Below are positions 1 to 9,048 of a DNA stretch of 64,000 bases, piece after piece. Numbering within the stretch: the first letter of the stretch is position 1; each line of letters opens with the position of its first letter. The stretch is taken from contig CACOSI010000002.1 in assembly GCA_902629855.1 (NCBI GenBank), positions 108,002 through 172,001 of the forward strand, written 5' to 3'. Source of the stretch: an uncultured Fidelibacterota bacterium (GTDB lineage: Bacteria > Fidelibacterota > Marinisomatia > Marinisomatales > Marinisomataceae). The translations under genes and the position numbers were made by a program. The notes beneath the pieces are model-generated. The model did no database searches. It saw nothing but the letters and a program-made list of their open reading frames with translations, and had not been told where the DNA came from.

Positions 1-1
1 G

Positions 2-214
2 AATTTAGTTGGAATTGACCATGTTGGTTTCGGGTCAGATTTTGATGGTGTTGGATATACACTTCCTACTGATTTGAAAGGTCCGGAAGGATTTCCGATT
101 GTTATTTATCATCTTTTGAAAAAAGGTTATTCAGAAGAGGAAATTGAAAAAATTTGCTATAAGAACGTTTGGAGAGTTTGGAAGGCAACAGAAGATTTTG
201 CTAAGCTTAACTAA
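2..214 (+). CDS. Membrane dipeptidase (peptidase M19), C-terminal fragment
   Basis: The 5' part lies outside the window; 70 residues are visible. The fragment opens with GIDHVGFGSDFDG, the conserved core of M19 (renal dipeptidase-like) zinc metallopeptidases, where the Asp belongs to the active site. It ends in the family's usual tail, with helices around YKNVWRVW. M19 enzymes hydrolyse dipeptides, often with broad specificity including D-residues. The stop codon overlaps the 3' end of the oppositely oriented rlmB by 8 bp, so the two genes converge without a visible terminator. The family is clear; the substrate cannot be read from this piece. Confidence 0.85.
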   Translation, partial: NLVGIDHVGFGSDFDGVGYTLPTDLKGPEGFPIVIYHLLKKGYSEEEIEKICYKNVWRVWKATEDFAKLN

Positions 215-950
215 TTACTTGTCTTAGTCTTTCAAAGACAATGGCGCTTACGGCAGTAGCAACATTTAAAGAATTCATTTTGTGAGACATAGGGATTGTT
301 GCAAGAAAATCTGAATTTTTAAGAATTTGCTTACTAATACCGTTTCCTTCACCACCAAAAATCAAAACAGATCTTCCTTTCAAATCGATGGAATACCAAT
401 TTTTTGCTTCAATATTATTTTCAAAGCTTGTTATCCAGAAATCATTATCTTTAAAATGGCTGATAGCTTTATTGATGTTTGTTACTGAAAATAAAGGAAC
501 TTTCGAAAACCCTCCTTGGCTAACTTGAGCTACAGCACTAGTCATTGATACGCTATTTCGATCAGTAACTATTACTCCATCAATATCTCCACCAGCACAT
601 ATCCTTAATATTTGTCCAAGATTATGAGGATCTTGAACTTGATCGAGAATTACGAAACAAGAATTTTCTTTTTCAATATTTGGAAGTTCGTGAAAAGTTT
701 TAGCTTGAGCTTTTATAAAAATACCTTGTGCTCTGTTATTGTCAACATACTTTTTAAAACTTTCCGAATCTACTATATCAATAAGATTTTTAGATACATC
801 GGTTAATACAGCATTTATTATACTACTATTATCTGCTGGAGAATTTTTTTCAATGATTACTTGATTAACATCAATAATAGACGATGTAATTGCATCATGG
901 CATCCATTAATACCATAAACTGATATGCGATGTTTTGTAAAATTATTCAT
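207..950 (-). CDS. rlmB: 23S rRNA 2'-O-ribose methyltransferase, RlmB/TrmH (SpoU) family
   Basis: A 247-residue SPOUT methyltransferase and the only minus-strand gene in the window. An N-terminal substrate-binding domain (about residues 1-90, starting with a VYGINGCHDAI element) precedes the knotted SAM-binding domain. The three SpoU motifs are present: DPHNLGQILR near residue 107, GGEGNGIS near 199, and IPMSHKMNSLNVATA near 219. RlmB methylates G2251 in the peptidyl-transferase loop of 23S rRNA; TrmH-type tRNA Gm18 methylation is the alternative, but the N-terminal domain favours RlmB. It diverges from arfB, with 33 bp between the two starts. Confidence 0.88.
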   Translation of the reverse strand: MNNFTKHRISVYGINGCHDAITSSIIDVNQVIIEKNSPADNSSIINAVLTDVSKNLIDIVDSESFKKYVDNNRAQGIFIKAQAKTFHELPNIEKENSCFVILDQVQDPHNLGQILRICAGGDIDGVIVTDRNSVSMTSAVAQVSQGGFSKVPLFSVTNINKAISHFKDNDFWITSFENNIEAKNWYSIDLKGRSVLIFGGEGNGISKQILKNSDFLATIPMSHKMNSLNVATAVSAIVFERLRQVIS

Positions 951-983
951 AAAAAATTCTGTAAATTTTATAAAAATATTTTA

Positions 984-1382
984 ATGATAAAAATTAAAGA
1001 ATCAGAGTTACATTTTTCGTTTGTAAGATCGAGTGGTCCAGGCGGGCAACATGTAAATAAAGTTTCAACCGCAGTTCAATTAAAGTATAATATATCAAAA
1101 TCTGACATATCTAATGATTTGAAACAAAGATTTATAAAAAAATATGAAAAAAGAATTTCAAAGAATGGTTTTATAACAATTCTTGCTCAATCTTTTAAAT
1201 CACAGAAAAAAAATAGAGAAGATGCAATAAAAAGGTTAGAAAAATTATTTAGTGATATTAAAATAGATGCAATAAGAATTCCAACGAAACCTTCTAGGAG
1301 TTCTAAAGTTAAAAGAATTGAAAATAAAAAAAGAAGATCACAAATAAAAAAAAGAAGAATGAAAGTCAGTTTAGATGATTAG
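984..1382 (+). CDS. arfB: Alternative ribosome-rescue factor ArfB (class I release factor-like peptidyl-tRNA hydrolase)
   Basis: A 132-residue protein with the release-factor catalytic loop SSGPGGQHVNKVSTAVQ; the GGQ hydrolyses peptidyl-tRNA. It lacks the codon-recognition domain of RF1/RF2. A Lys/Arg-rich C-terminal tail (about residues 98-128) matches the ArfB tail that enters the empty mRNA channel of stalled ribosomes. An in-frame ATG at 930 would add 18 residues overlapping rlmB's start region; I prefer the ATG at 984, which gives the usual MIKI- beginning. The 3' end overlaps the next gene by 8 bp. Confidence 0.88.
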   Translation: MIKIKESELHFSFVRSSGPGGQHVNKVSTAVQLKYNISKSDISNDLKQRFIKKYEKRISKNGFITILAQSFKSQKKNREDAIKRLEKLFSDIKIDAIRIPTKPSRSSKVKRIENKKRRSQIKKRRMKVSLDD

Positions 1383-1914
1383 GTATATTTTATTATTTTT
1401 GTTTTTGAATTTAATTCATTCCCAAGACTCAGAAAAAAAGATTGAAAATAACATTCAGCCTTTATTAGTTGAGGAGCTTTCTGAATTAGAGTTAATGTTA
1501 ATAGCTGATATTAATACTAACGAGACACTAAAAAATTTTTTACAACTAGATATTATTAATGAGTCAATAAAGTTAAGTGCACCATCTTATGATAGATTTG
1601 CTAGAAAGAATAATATAGGAATGTTATTACCATTAAGTTCATCATCATCTATTTATCTGGATGCAGGCATCGAAGGTTGGATAGAGGCTAATAAATACAT
1701 TTCGAAAAATAATAGTATGTATTCTAAAGGTTTTTTCAATTCATCAATTGACAAGTTTTCGTACTACAATACAAGGAAAACTTTTATTGACACAGATAAT
1801 TACTTTAAAGATCCATGGAATCAAAGAGATTTTAATGATTACATGAGATACCTTCATACGCCTCCAAATATTAAACACTCTGAAATAAATACTATTTATG
1901 ATCGAAATAGGTAA
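1375..1914 (+). CDS. Secreted protein of unknown function upstream of murE
   Basis: 179 residues that I do not recognise. An N-terminal signal peptide is clear: MIRY, then a hydrophobic run ILLFLFLNLI, then HS followed by Gln, so signal peptidase I would probably leave Gln first. The mature part is hydrophilic, rich in Ser, Asn and Tyr, with no Cys and no further membrane segment; the C-terminal third is rich in Tyr, Asp and Asn. It overlaps arfB by 8 bp and murE by 17 bp, so it is translated within the wall-synthesis operon. A role in envelope biogenesis is suggested only by position. Confidence 0.6.
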   Translation: MIRYILLFLFLNLIHSQDSEKKIENNIQPLLVEELSELELMLIADINTNETLKNFLQLDIINESIKLSAPSYDRFARKNNIGMLLPLSSSSSIYLDAGIEGWIEANKYISKNNSMYSKGFFNSSIDKFSYYNTRKTFIDTDNYFKDPWNQRDFNDYMRYLHTPPNIKHSEINTIYDRNR

Positions 1915-3337
1915 AGTATTAAAAGGGATTTCCTTTGAACCTTTAGAATTACCCAATGTTTTTGTAGAAGGTCTTACAAATAGCTCATCAAAAGTTGAAA
2001 AAGGATTTATATTTTTTGCTTTTAAAGGTAAAAAATACGATGGTAATGATTTTATTGACGATGCATTCAAAAATGGTGCGTGTATTGTTATTTCTGATTC
2101 AGATAAAGTGTCACCTCAAAATAACATAATTAAAGTTGATAATATAAGAGCTGCAGCAGGAATTGCATGCTCAAATTTCTATGATTATCCTCAAAATAAA
2201 ATGAAGTTGATTGGAATAACAGGTACTAATGGTAAAACATCTACATCTACTATTTTAAAGAGTATTTTAGATGCTGATAATAAAAAAACACTTCAAATTG
2301 GAACAAGTGGAATAATTCCATTAATAGGAATTGACACAAGTTTAACCACCCCAGATATTTTTGATTTATATGAAATTTTAAATCACGCTGTTAAAGAAGA
2401 ATTCAAATACGTTATTTTGGAAGTTTCATCTCATGCATTATCTCAAAAAAGAATTGAAAATATCTTTTTCGATGTTGCGGCTTTTACAAATCTTACGCTT
2501 GATCATTTAGATTATCATAATTCAATGGAAGAATATTTCAACGAAAAATTAAAACTTTTTGATCTAAAAAAAGATAATGGTCGATCAATAGTTATATCTG
2601 ATGATAAATATGGCAGAAGAATTGCAGAATTGAAATCGAACACAAAATGTGTTTCACTTAAAAAAGAAAATGTAGATTATTTTTGTAAAGCTCAAAACAC
2701 AAATGATTTTAGTATTAAAGGAACTTTAATTTGGGATAGAGATACTTTAGATTTTCATTCAAAATTAATTGGTAAATTTAATTTAGAAAATATTGTTCTT
2801 TCTGCGGCAATTGCATTGGAGATAAATATTTCACCTAAATCAATATCTAAGGGTATAAAAAATTGTTCAAATATTAATGGTAGACTTCACTTAATTCAAA
2901 ATAGAAGTAATCAATTAATATTTTTGGATTATGGGCATACACCTGATGCATACTTGAAAGTATTAAAAACTTTAAAAGATAATTTTAATAAACCTTTGAA
3001 AGTTCTTTTTGGCGCTGGAGGTGGAAGAGATAAATCTAAAAGACCAAAAATGGCAGCAGTGGTCGAAAAATTTACCGTAGAATCTTATTTAGCTCCTGAT
3101 AATCCTAGATTTGAAGATATCGAATCAATAAACGCTGATGTGATAAATGGATTTTTAAAATCAAATCATTATTCTTTTAATGATCGAAAAGAAGCCCTTG
3201 AGTTTGCTTTAAAAAATCTAAAACCAGAAGAAATATTAATTATTTTTGGTAAAGGAACTGAAGAGTACCAAGAAATCGATGGCGTAAAACATTTCTATTC
3301 TGACATTGATATAATTAACAACTTTTATGCGAATTGA
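1898..3337 (+). CDS. murE: UDP-N-acetylmuramoyl-L-alanyl-D-glutamate--2,6-diaminopimelate ligase
   Basis: A 479-residue Mur ligase acting in the cytoplasm; it adds the third stem residue to the peptidoglycan precursor using ATP. The P-loop GTNGKTS lies at residues 109-115. The substrate-selecting motif DNPR at 401-404 is the signature of meso-diaminopimelate-adding enzymes, as opposed to lysine-adding ones. Two nearby conserved spots vary: YGHTPD replaces the usual YAHTPD, and FGAGGGRDKSKRP has Gly where GGDRD is typical. The ATG overlaps the preceding secreted-protein gene by 17 bp, and the 3' end overlaps murF by 11 bp, so expression is coupled. Confidence 0.96.
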   Translation: MIEIGKVLKGISFEPLELPNVFVEGLTNSSSKVEKGFIFFAFKGKKYDGNDFIDDAFKNGACIVISDSDKVSPQNNIIKVDNIRAAAGIACSNFYDYPQNKMKLIGITGTNGKTSTSTILKSILDADNKKTLQIGTSGIIPLIGIDTSLTTPDIFDLYEILNHAVKEEFKYVILEVSSHALSQKRIENIFFDVAAFTNLTLDHLDYHNSMEEYFNEKLKLFDLKKDNGRSIVISDDKYGRRIAELKSNTKCVSLKKENVDYFCKAQNTNDFSIKGTLIWDRDTLDFHSKLIGKFNLENIVLSAAIALEINISPKSISKGIKNCSNINGRLHLIQNRSNQLIFLDYGHTPDAYLKVLKTLKDNFNKPLKVLFGAGGGRDKSKRPKMAAVVEKFTVESYLAPDNPRFEDIESINADVINGFLKSNHYSFNDRKEALEFALKNLKPEEILIIFGKGTEEYQEIDGVKHFYSDIDIINNFYAN

Positions 3338-4565
3338 ATTAAAAGAACAGAATTATTTTTTAAAAGTCATTAAGACTTTCTTTGATAAAAATTTCGATAA
3401 ACCAATAAAAGGCATATCGATCGATAGTAGAAATATCAAAAAAAACGATTTATTTATTGCCTTAAAAGGTGAAAAATTTGATGGAAATGATTTTATAGAC
3501 CAAGCATACAAAAATGGTGCAAGCTTTACCTTATCATCTTCAAAAAATGAAAGAAATAACCATCTTTTTGTAGAAAATTTAAATGCATTTATCAAAGAAT
3601 TAATTATCAAATGGCTAAAAGGTTTTAATGGAAAAATTGTTGGCATTACAGGTTCTAATGGAAAAACAACATCAAAGGATTTGATTACACATTTGCTTAG
3701 ATCAAATTTCACTGTTGAGAAGACTTTAGGTAATTATAATACTTCCATTAGTGTTCCATTATCAATCTTTTCTTTTTCTTTAGAAAGCGATATATATGTT
3801 TTAGAGCTAGGAGCAAATAAAGTTGGCGATATAGAATACCTTTCATCAATGATTATGCCGGATTACGGAGTAATTACAAGTATAGCCGCTGCACATCTAG
3901 ACGGATTTGGATCAATTGAAAAAATTAAAAAAGAAAAAAAATCCTTACTTACTTTTTCCAAAAAGAAATACAACTTTGACAAAATCCAACCAAAAAAGCT
4001 AAAAATTGCTTCAAAACAAATTAAAAGTGATGTATTTATAAAAAATTTGGAAATTGCTTATCATGTTGCTAATGACATCATTAAAGATTTTAATTTTTCT
4101 TCTTTGACAACAAAATCGTTACAGGATTGTTTAGAAAATTTTGTAATGCCAAAAGGAAGAGGTGCTGTTTTAAGTTTAAATAAAGTAAAAATTATTGATG
4201 ATTCATATAATGCAAATCCTCAATCAGTTAAAGCTGCATTAGATCATCTTAGTTTATATAAAAAAAATAGAAAACTTTTTGTTTTTGGTGATATGAAGGA
4301 ACTTGGAAAAAATGAAGATAGTTTTCATAAACAAATAGGTGAATATGCAGCTGGAAAAACTGATATTTTATTAACTGTTGGCAAGCTGGCTAAAAAAGCA
4401 CAATCTAATAGTAAAAACTTTACTTTAAGCTTACATTTCAATGATAATTTTACTTTATTAGAAAAACTAAAAGAACTTTTACTTGATGGAGATACTGTTT
4501 TAATCAAAGGTTCAAGAAGTATGAATCTTGATTATATAGTAAATGATTTAAAAAATGCTAAATGA
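3327..4565 (+). CDS. murF: UDP-N-acetylmuramoyl-tripeptide--D-alanyl-D-alanine ligase
   Basis: A 412-residue Mur ligase that joins D-Ala-D-Ala to the UDP-MurNAc-tripeptide, completing the pentapeptide. It carries the N-terminal MurF domain (SIDSRNIKKNDLFIALKGE, residues 31-49), the P-loop GSNGKTT at 109-115, and the MurF hallmark IIDDSYNANPQS in the central-to-C-terminal part. It is on the short side for the family (about 450 residues is common). It overlaps murE and mraY by about 11 bp each. The D-Ala-D-Ala substrate would come from Ddl, encoded at 42693. Confidence 0.95.
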   Translation: MRIELKEQNYFLKVIKTFFDKNFDKPIKGISIDSRNIKKNDLFIALKGEKFDGNDFIDQAYKNGASFTLSSSKNERNNHLFVENLNAFIKELIIKWLKGFNGKIVGITGSNGKTTSKDLITHLLRSNFTVEKTLGNYNTSISVPLSIFSFSLESDIYVLELGANKVGDIEYLSSMIMPDYGVITSIAAAHLDGFGSIEKIKKEKKSLLTFSKKKYNFDKIQPKKLKIASKQIKSDVFIKNLEIAYHVANDIIKDFNFSSLTTKSLQDCLENFVMPKGRGAVLSLNKVKIIDDSYNANPQSVKAALDHLSLYKKNRKLFVFGDMKELGKNEDSFHKQIGEYAAGKTDILLTVGKLAKKAQSNSKNFTLSLHFNDNFTLLEKLKELLLDGDTVLIKGSRSMNLDYIVNDLKNAK

Positions 4566-5664
4566 ATTATTAATACCACTTAGAGAATACTTTGGTTTTT
4601 TAAATCTTTTTGAATATATAACCTTTAGAGCTGGAGCAAGTGCAATTTTAGCGCTTCTAATTAGTTTTATTTTTGGACCTTTTGTACTTAAAAAATTAAT
4701 CAATTTACAAATTGGAGAGTCCATTCGAGAACATGGACCAAATTCACACAAGGATAAACAAGGTACACCTACAATGGGTGGTGTTATAATTATTTTATCA
4801 ACCATTATTCCAACTATACTTTTAGCAGATTTAAATAATCTGTTTATTCAAATTATTTGCTTATCTATGATATGGATGGGTATAATTGGTTTTTATGATG
4901 ATTATTTAAAAGTTGTAAAAAAAACAAAAGATGGTTTGAGTGGAAGGTACAAACTTCTTGCACAAACCTTCTTAGGTATTTTCATTTCATATTTGCTGAT
5001 AAGTTCAAACGTTTATGGAGATTATACACTTTCAACCTTTGTACCTTTTTTAAAAAACGTATCAATAAACTTTTATTATCCCATCATTTACGCAATTTTT
5101 ATCATTTTGGTTGTTTCAGCTACCTCAAATGCTGTTAATTTAACTGATGGTCTTGATGGTCTTGCAGCAGGGTTATTAGCTATTTCTGTAAGCGTATTTG
5201 GTATAATTGCATATATTTCTGGAAGAGTTGACTTTACCGACTATTTATATATTGCATATTTACCTTTAGCTAGTGAATTAACAATTTTTGCAACTGCTTT
5301 TTTTGGGGGCTGTTTAGGTTTTTTATGGTTTAATGCTAAACCAGCAGAAATTTTTATGGGAGATGTAGGTTCATTGTCTACAGGAGCTGCTTTAGGAACA
5401 TTAGCAATTCTTCTAAAAAAAGAAGTTTTACTGTTAATTGTTGGTGGAGTTTTCGTTATTGAAACCTTATCGGTTATCATTCAGGTATTGTACTTTAGAT
5501 ACACAAAAAATAAATATGGAGTAGGTAAAAAATTCTTTTTAATGGCACCAATTCATCATCATTTTGAGCTTAAAGGATGGCCAGAGTCAAGAGTAGTAAC
5601 AAGATTCTGGATAATTGGAATTTTGTTTGCTTTAATGTCTCTTACTACCTTTAAAGTTAGATAG
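4555..5664 (+). CDS. mraY: Phospho-N-acetylmuramoyl-pentapeptide transferase
   Basis: A 369-residue polytopic inner-membrane enzyme, with about ten hydrophobic segments, that moves phospho-MurNAc-pentapeptide onto undecaprenyl phosphate to make lipid I. Catalytic signatures are intact: GFYDDYLKV around residues 112-120, SNAVNLTDGLDGLAAG at 191-206, and the C-terminal MAPIHHHFELKGWPE. The usual dcw neighbours (murD, ftsW, murG, murC, ftsQAZ) do not follow; ispG begins 1 bp after the stop codon. Confidence 0.97.
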   Translation: MLNELLIPLREYFGFLNLFEYITFRAGASAILALLISFIFGPFVLKKLINLQIGESIREHGPNSHKDKQGTPTMGGVIIILSTIIPTILLADLNNLFIQIICLSMIWMGIIGFYDDYLKVVKKTKDGLSGRYKLLAQTFLGIFISYLLISSNVYGDYTLSTFVPFLKNVSINFYYPIIYAIFIILVVSATSNAVNLTDGLDGLAAGLLAISVSVFGIIAYISGRVDFTDYLYIAYLPLASELTIFATAFFGGCLGFLWFNAKPAEIFMGDVGSLSTGAALGTLAILLKKEVLLLIVGGVFVIETLSVIIQVLYFRYTKNKYGVGKKFFLMAPIHHHFELKGWPESRVVTRFWIIGILFALMSLTTFKVR

Positions 5665-5665
5665 C

Positions 5666-7450
5666 ATGAGAAGAAAAACTGTAAGCGTAAAAATTGGCGA
5701 CTTATTTATTGGTAGCAATCATAAAATTAAAACACAATCAATGACCACAGCATCAACCGCAGATACGAAATCAAGCGTAGATGAAGCAATAAGAATTTTC
5801 AAAGCCGGCGGAGAATTAGTTAGATTTACAGCTCCGAGTATAAAAGAAGCAAAAAATCTTGAAAATATTAGAAATGATCTTAAAGCTGAAGGATATTCTA
5901 AACCTTTAGTAGCTGATATACATTTTACTCCAAACGCCGCCATTGTAGCATCTGAGATTGTTGAAAAAGTCAGAATTAATCCAGGAAATTTTGTGGATAA
6001 AAAGAAATTCGAAATAAAAGAATATGACGACGAAACATATCAAGAAGAAGTCAAAAAAATTGAACAAAAATTCGTTGATTTAATCAATTCATGTAAAAAA
6101 AATGGAACAGCTCTAAGGATAGGTACTAACCATGGTTCTTTATCAGATAGAATTATGAATAAATTTGGCGATACGCCTAATGGAATGGTTGAGTCAGCTA
6201 TGGAATTTTTAAGAGTTTGTATTAGAGAAAACTTTGATCAAGTGGTCTTATCAATGAAATCATCAAATCCAATTGTTATGATTCATGCTTATAGGCTATT
6301 AGTCAAGGTAATGGAATCTGAAAAAATGTATTTTCCTCTCCATTTGGGTGTAACAGAAGCTGGAGATGGATTAGATGGAAGAATAAAATCAGCACTAGGA
6401 ATAGGCACCTTATTAACCGAAGGTCTCGGAGATACTATTCGGGTATCATTAACAGAAGATCCAGAGTTTGAAATTCCTGCAGCTGAAAAAATTATTTCAA
6501 AAATTGAATCAGCTTCTATTAGAAAAGCAAATTTTAATAATATTAGAGCTTTTTCTTACTATAAAAGAGAAACATTTGAGGTTGATAATATAGGTCAAGA
6601 AAACCCACCGATAGTAATTTCTGAAGATGAGAGTATATTTGAGGAAAATTCACCAGATTATATTTTTTCTACTAAAAGAAAAAATTTTGATTTAAATAAA
6701 AAATATATTTTACAGTCTGAAGAATGGGTAAAAAATTGTTTTAAAAATACTTTTCCATTTTTTAATTCAGTTAAAGACTACAGAAAAAGTGAAAAAAAGT
6801 CTGATAAAATAAATTTTATAAATCTTTGTTTTAAAAGAATAAAAAATACCATCAATCAATCATTTAACGAAAATGTGGTTTTTATCCTTGACGTAACGGG
6901 TGAGTCAAGACACAAACTTATTGAAGCAATTGATTTTTTTGAGGAGCTAAATATAAAAAATCCTGTAATTCTTAAAGGTCAATATAATTGGGAAGATTTT
7001 GAAAAAACAGCAATAGACGCATCTATTGATATAGGTTCTTTATTTCTAGAAGGCATGGGTAATGGAATATGGATTTCTTCAAAAAAAAATAAAAACAAAA
7101 TAAACGAATTATCATTTCTAATTTTACAAAATACTAGAACCAGAATTTTCAAAACAGATTACATTTCTTGTCCTTCATGCGGAAGAACAAAATTTGATTT
7201 ACAAAAAACAACATCTTTAGTAAAGGAAAGTACAAACCATTTAAAAGGTTTAAAAATTTCAGTTATGGGATGTATTGTAAATGGTCCTGGTGAAATGGCT
7301 GATGCAGATTATGGTTATGTTGGTTCAGGAACAGGATTTATTTCACTATACAAAGGTAAAGAATTAGTTAAAAGAAATATACCGAGTAAACATGCTGTTG
7401 ATGAGTTAATACACCTTATTAAGGAAAATGGTGATTGGATTGAACCTTAA
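5666..7450 (+). CDS. ispG: 4-hydroxy-3-methylbut-2-enyl diphosphate synthase (large, insertion-containing form)
   Basis: A 594-residue GcpE/IspG that converts MEcPP to HMBPP in the MEP isoprenoid pathway. The N-terminal TIM-barrel (KTQSMTTASTADT near 22; RIGTNHGSLSDRI near 151) and the C-terminal reductase-like domain with [4Fe-4S] ligands (CPSCGRT, Cys502 and Cys505; GCIVNGPGE, Cys536) are present. Classical enzymes have about 370 residues; this one has a central insertion (roughly residues 280-490), the three-domain type of plants, Bacteroidetes and Chlamydiae. It lies 1 bp after mraY, which uses the undecaprenyl carrier made by this pathway. Confidence 0.95.
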   Translation: MRRKTVSVKIGDLFIGSNHKIKTQSMTTASTADTKSSVDEAIRIFKAGGELVRFTAPSIKEAKNLENIRNDLKAEGYSKPLVADIHFTPNAAIVASEIVEKVRINPGNFVDKKKFEIKEYDDETYQEEVKKIEQKFVDLINSCKKNGTALRIGTNHGSLSDRIMNKFGDTPNGMVESAMEFLRVCIRENFDQVVLSMKSSNPIVMIHAYRLLVKVMESEKMYFPLHLGVTEAGDGLDGRIKSALGIGTLLTEGLGDTIRVSLTEDPEFEIPAAEKIISKIESASIRKANFNNIRAFSYYKRETFEVDNIGQENPPIVISEDESIFEENSPDYIFSTKRKNFDLNKKYILQSEEWVKNCFKNTFPFFNSVKDYRKSEKKSDKINFINLCFKRIKNTINQSFNENVVFILDVTGESRHKLIEAIDFFEELNIKNPVILKGQYNWEDFEKTAIDASIDIGSLFLEGMGNGIWISSKKNKNKINELSFLILQNTRTRIFKTDYISCPSCGRTKFDLQKTTSLVKESTNHLKGLKISVMGCIVNGPGEMADADYGYVGSGTGFISLYKGKELVKRNIPSKHAVDELIHLIKENGDWIEP

Positions 7451-7459
7451 TGTCAATAC

Positions 7460-7488
7460 TTGACCAAGTTAACTTTTATTAGTAATCT
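7460..7488 (+). promoter_or_regulatory. Sigma70-like promoter for mscS-dut
   Basis: A -35 element TTGACC (7460-7465), a 17-bp spacer and a -10 element TAATCT (7483-7488) lie in the 55-bp gap after ispG. The -10 is 17 bp before the mscS ATG, so the leader would be very short. Same architecture as the candidate before dnaB. Confidence 0.55.
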
Positions 7489-7505
7489 ACCCAAAAAGGT
7501 AAAAA

Positions 7506-8537
7506 ATGGACTTATTACAAATAAATATGGTTTCAGAAATTGGAATTGTTGCCATTGGTACAATTTTAGGCGTTATTTTTAAAAGGTTTTTATTTAGTAA
7601 AATAAAAATTCTCTCAGACAAGAGTTCATGGAAGGGAGATGATGTTGTTATTAATGCAGTTAATTCTATAATAGTTTTTTGGTTTTTTCTTGCCTCATTA
7701 TCAATTGCTATTGGAGATGCAGATTTACCAGAACCTGTCGGATTATATTTACCAAAAATAATTTTATCATTCTTAGTTATTTCAATAAGCTTAACATCAT
7801 CAAGAATTGTTCTTGGATTACTTGATGTATGGGCTGAATCAAATACATCATTACCCTCAACAGGAATTTTTAAAGGATTAGTGAATTTTACAATATTTGC
7901 TTTAGGATTTCTATTTGTTTTACAGACATTTGGAGTTTCTATAACCCCTCTAATAACGGCACTAGGTGTAGGTGGTCTAGCAGTTTCATTGGCTCTAAAA
8001 GATACGTTATCAGATTTATTTGGTGGAATTAACATTTTACTTAGCCAGACCATGAAAGAAGGTGACTTTGTTGAGCTTGATAATGGATTTCAAGGATATG
8101 TAAAAAATATTGGTTGGAGGTATACAACCATAAGAGAGAGAGCCAATAATATAATTTCAATTCCAAACTCAGTTTTATCGGGTTCAGTTTCAAAAAATTT
8201 TACATCGAAAGATGCTGCTTTTAGAGTTCCAATTAAAATTGGTGTATCTTACGAAAGCGATTTAGATCATGTCGAAAAAATAACACTTGAAGTTGCTAAT
8301 GAACTTTATGAATCATTAGATTGTATGAACAAAAATTACAAGCCAACAATCAGATTTAGAGAATTTGCTGATTCAAGCATCAATTTTTTCATCTATTTTC
8401 AAGGTAAAGAGTTTGGTGACCATAATACCATATTAAATGCTTTCATAAAAGCTCTTCATAAAAGATATAAAAAAGAAAACATTGATATTCCTTTCCCAAT
8501 AAGAACTTTAATTCATAAAAATGAAATTAAGAATTAA
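7506..8537 (+). CDS. mscS: Small-conductance mechanosensitive channel, MscS family
   Basis: 343 residues, forming an inner-membrane osmotic safety valve. Hydrophobic segments fall near residues 10-26, 50-70, 82-105 and 122-141. The pore helix follows (ALGVGGLAVSLALKDTLSDL, 152-171, rich in the Ala/Gly pairs that line MscS pores), then the beta domain with the family motif GDFVEL...GYVKNIGWRYTTIR (186-210). The C-terminal alpha/beta vestibule is complete. It has one more N-terminal helix than E. coli MscS, as in many MscS-like proteins. It overlaps dut by 17 bp. Confidence 0.92.
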   Translation: MDLLQINMVSEIGIVAIGTILGVIFKRFLFSKIKILSDKSSWKGDDVVINAVNSIIVFWFFLASLSIAIGDADLPEPVGLYLPKIILSFLVISISLTSSRIVLGLLDVWAESNTSLPSTGIFKGLVNFTIFALGFLFVLQTFGVSITPLITALGVGGLAVSLALKDTLSDLFGGINILLSQTMKEGDFVELDNGFQGYVKNIGWRYTTIRERANNIISIPNSVLSGSVSKNFTSKDAAFRVPIKIGVSYESDLDHVEKITLEVANELYESLDCMNKNYKPTIRFREFADSSINFFIYFQGKEFGDHNTILNAFIKALHKRYKKENIDIPFPIRTLIHKNEIKN

Positions 8538-8958
8538 GCCTTTTAATGATAGGGCTAAATCGCTGTATGAAAATCATACACACTTTCATTCGGGAGATGC
8601 TGGACTAGACCTCTTTGTAGTGGAAGATCAAATTATTCCAGCAAATTCAACTACGCCTATACCACTTCAGATAGCTTGTGAGAACATTGATAATAGAGCA
8701 TATTACCTTTTTCCAAGATCAAGCATTTCAAAAACTCCTCTTAGGCTTGCTAATTCAATTGGATTAATTGATGGTGGATACAGAGGAGAAATAGTTGGAA
8801 TGGTTGATAATATCTATGATAAAGATTACAAGATATCCAGAGGAGAAAGGTATTTCCAACTAGTTGCAGTGGATAGTTCTCCAATAGAATTCGAACTTGT
8901 TGACGAATTATCCAAATCAACTCGAGGCGAGGGTGGGTTTGGAAGTACTGGTAAATAG
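8521..8958 (+). CDS. dut: Deoxyuridine 5'-triphosphate nucleotidohydrolase
   Basis: A 145-residue trimeric dUTPase that hydrolyses dUTP to dUMP and PPi, preventing uracil incorporation and feeding dTMP synthesis. All five family motifs are readable in order: DAGLDLF; PRSSISKTPLRLANS; GLIDGGYRGEIVG (with the catalytic Asp); RGERYFQLV; and the C-terminal flap STRGEGGFGSTG. It is functionally complementary to Ung, encoded at 21153. The ATG lies inside the end of mscS (17-bp overlap), so the two are translationally linked. Confidence 0.97.
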   Translation: MKLRIKPFNDRAKSLYENHTHFHSGDAGLDLFVVEDQIIPANSTTPIPLQIACENIDNRAYYLFPRSSISKTPLRLANSIGLIDGGYRGEIVGMVDNIYDKDYKISRGERYFQLVAVDSSPIEFELVDELSKSTRGEGGFGSTGK

Positions 8959-8978
8959 TTTTTATTGCAGAAAATTAT

Positions 8979-9007
8979 TTGTTATTAACATCAATTTATA
9001 CTAAAAT
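8979..9007 (+). promoter_or_regulatory. Candidate sigma70-like promoter of groESL
   Basis: TTGTTA (8979-8984), a 17-bp spacer and TAAAAT (9002-9007), 42 bp before the groES ATG, in a 90-bp gap. I looked for the CIRCE operator (TTAGCACTC-N9-GAGTGCTAA) and did not find it, so HrcA control is not supported here. Confidence 0.45.
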
Positions 9008-9048
9008 TCTAGGCAATTTTATTAAGTAATTTTAAAAGGAGTGCAAAA

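Noticed and set aside
8959..9048. CIRCE/HrcA operator before groES
   Set aside because: Searched for the inverted repeat TTAGCACTC/GAGTGCTAA; GAGTGC occurs in the ribosome-binding region but there is no partner arm.
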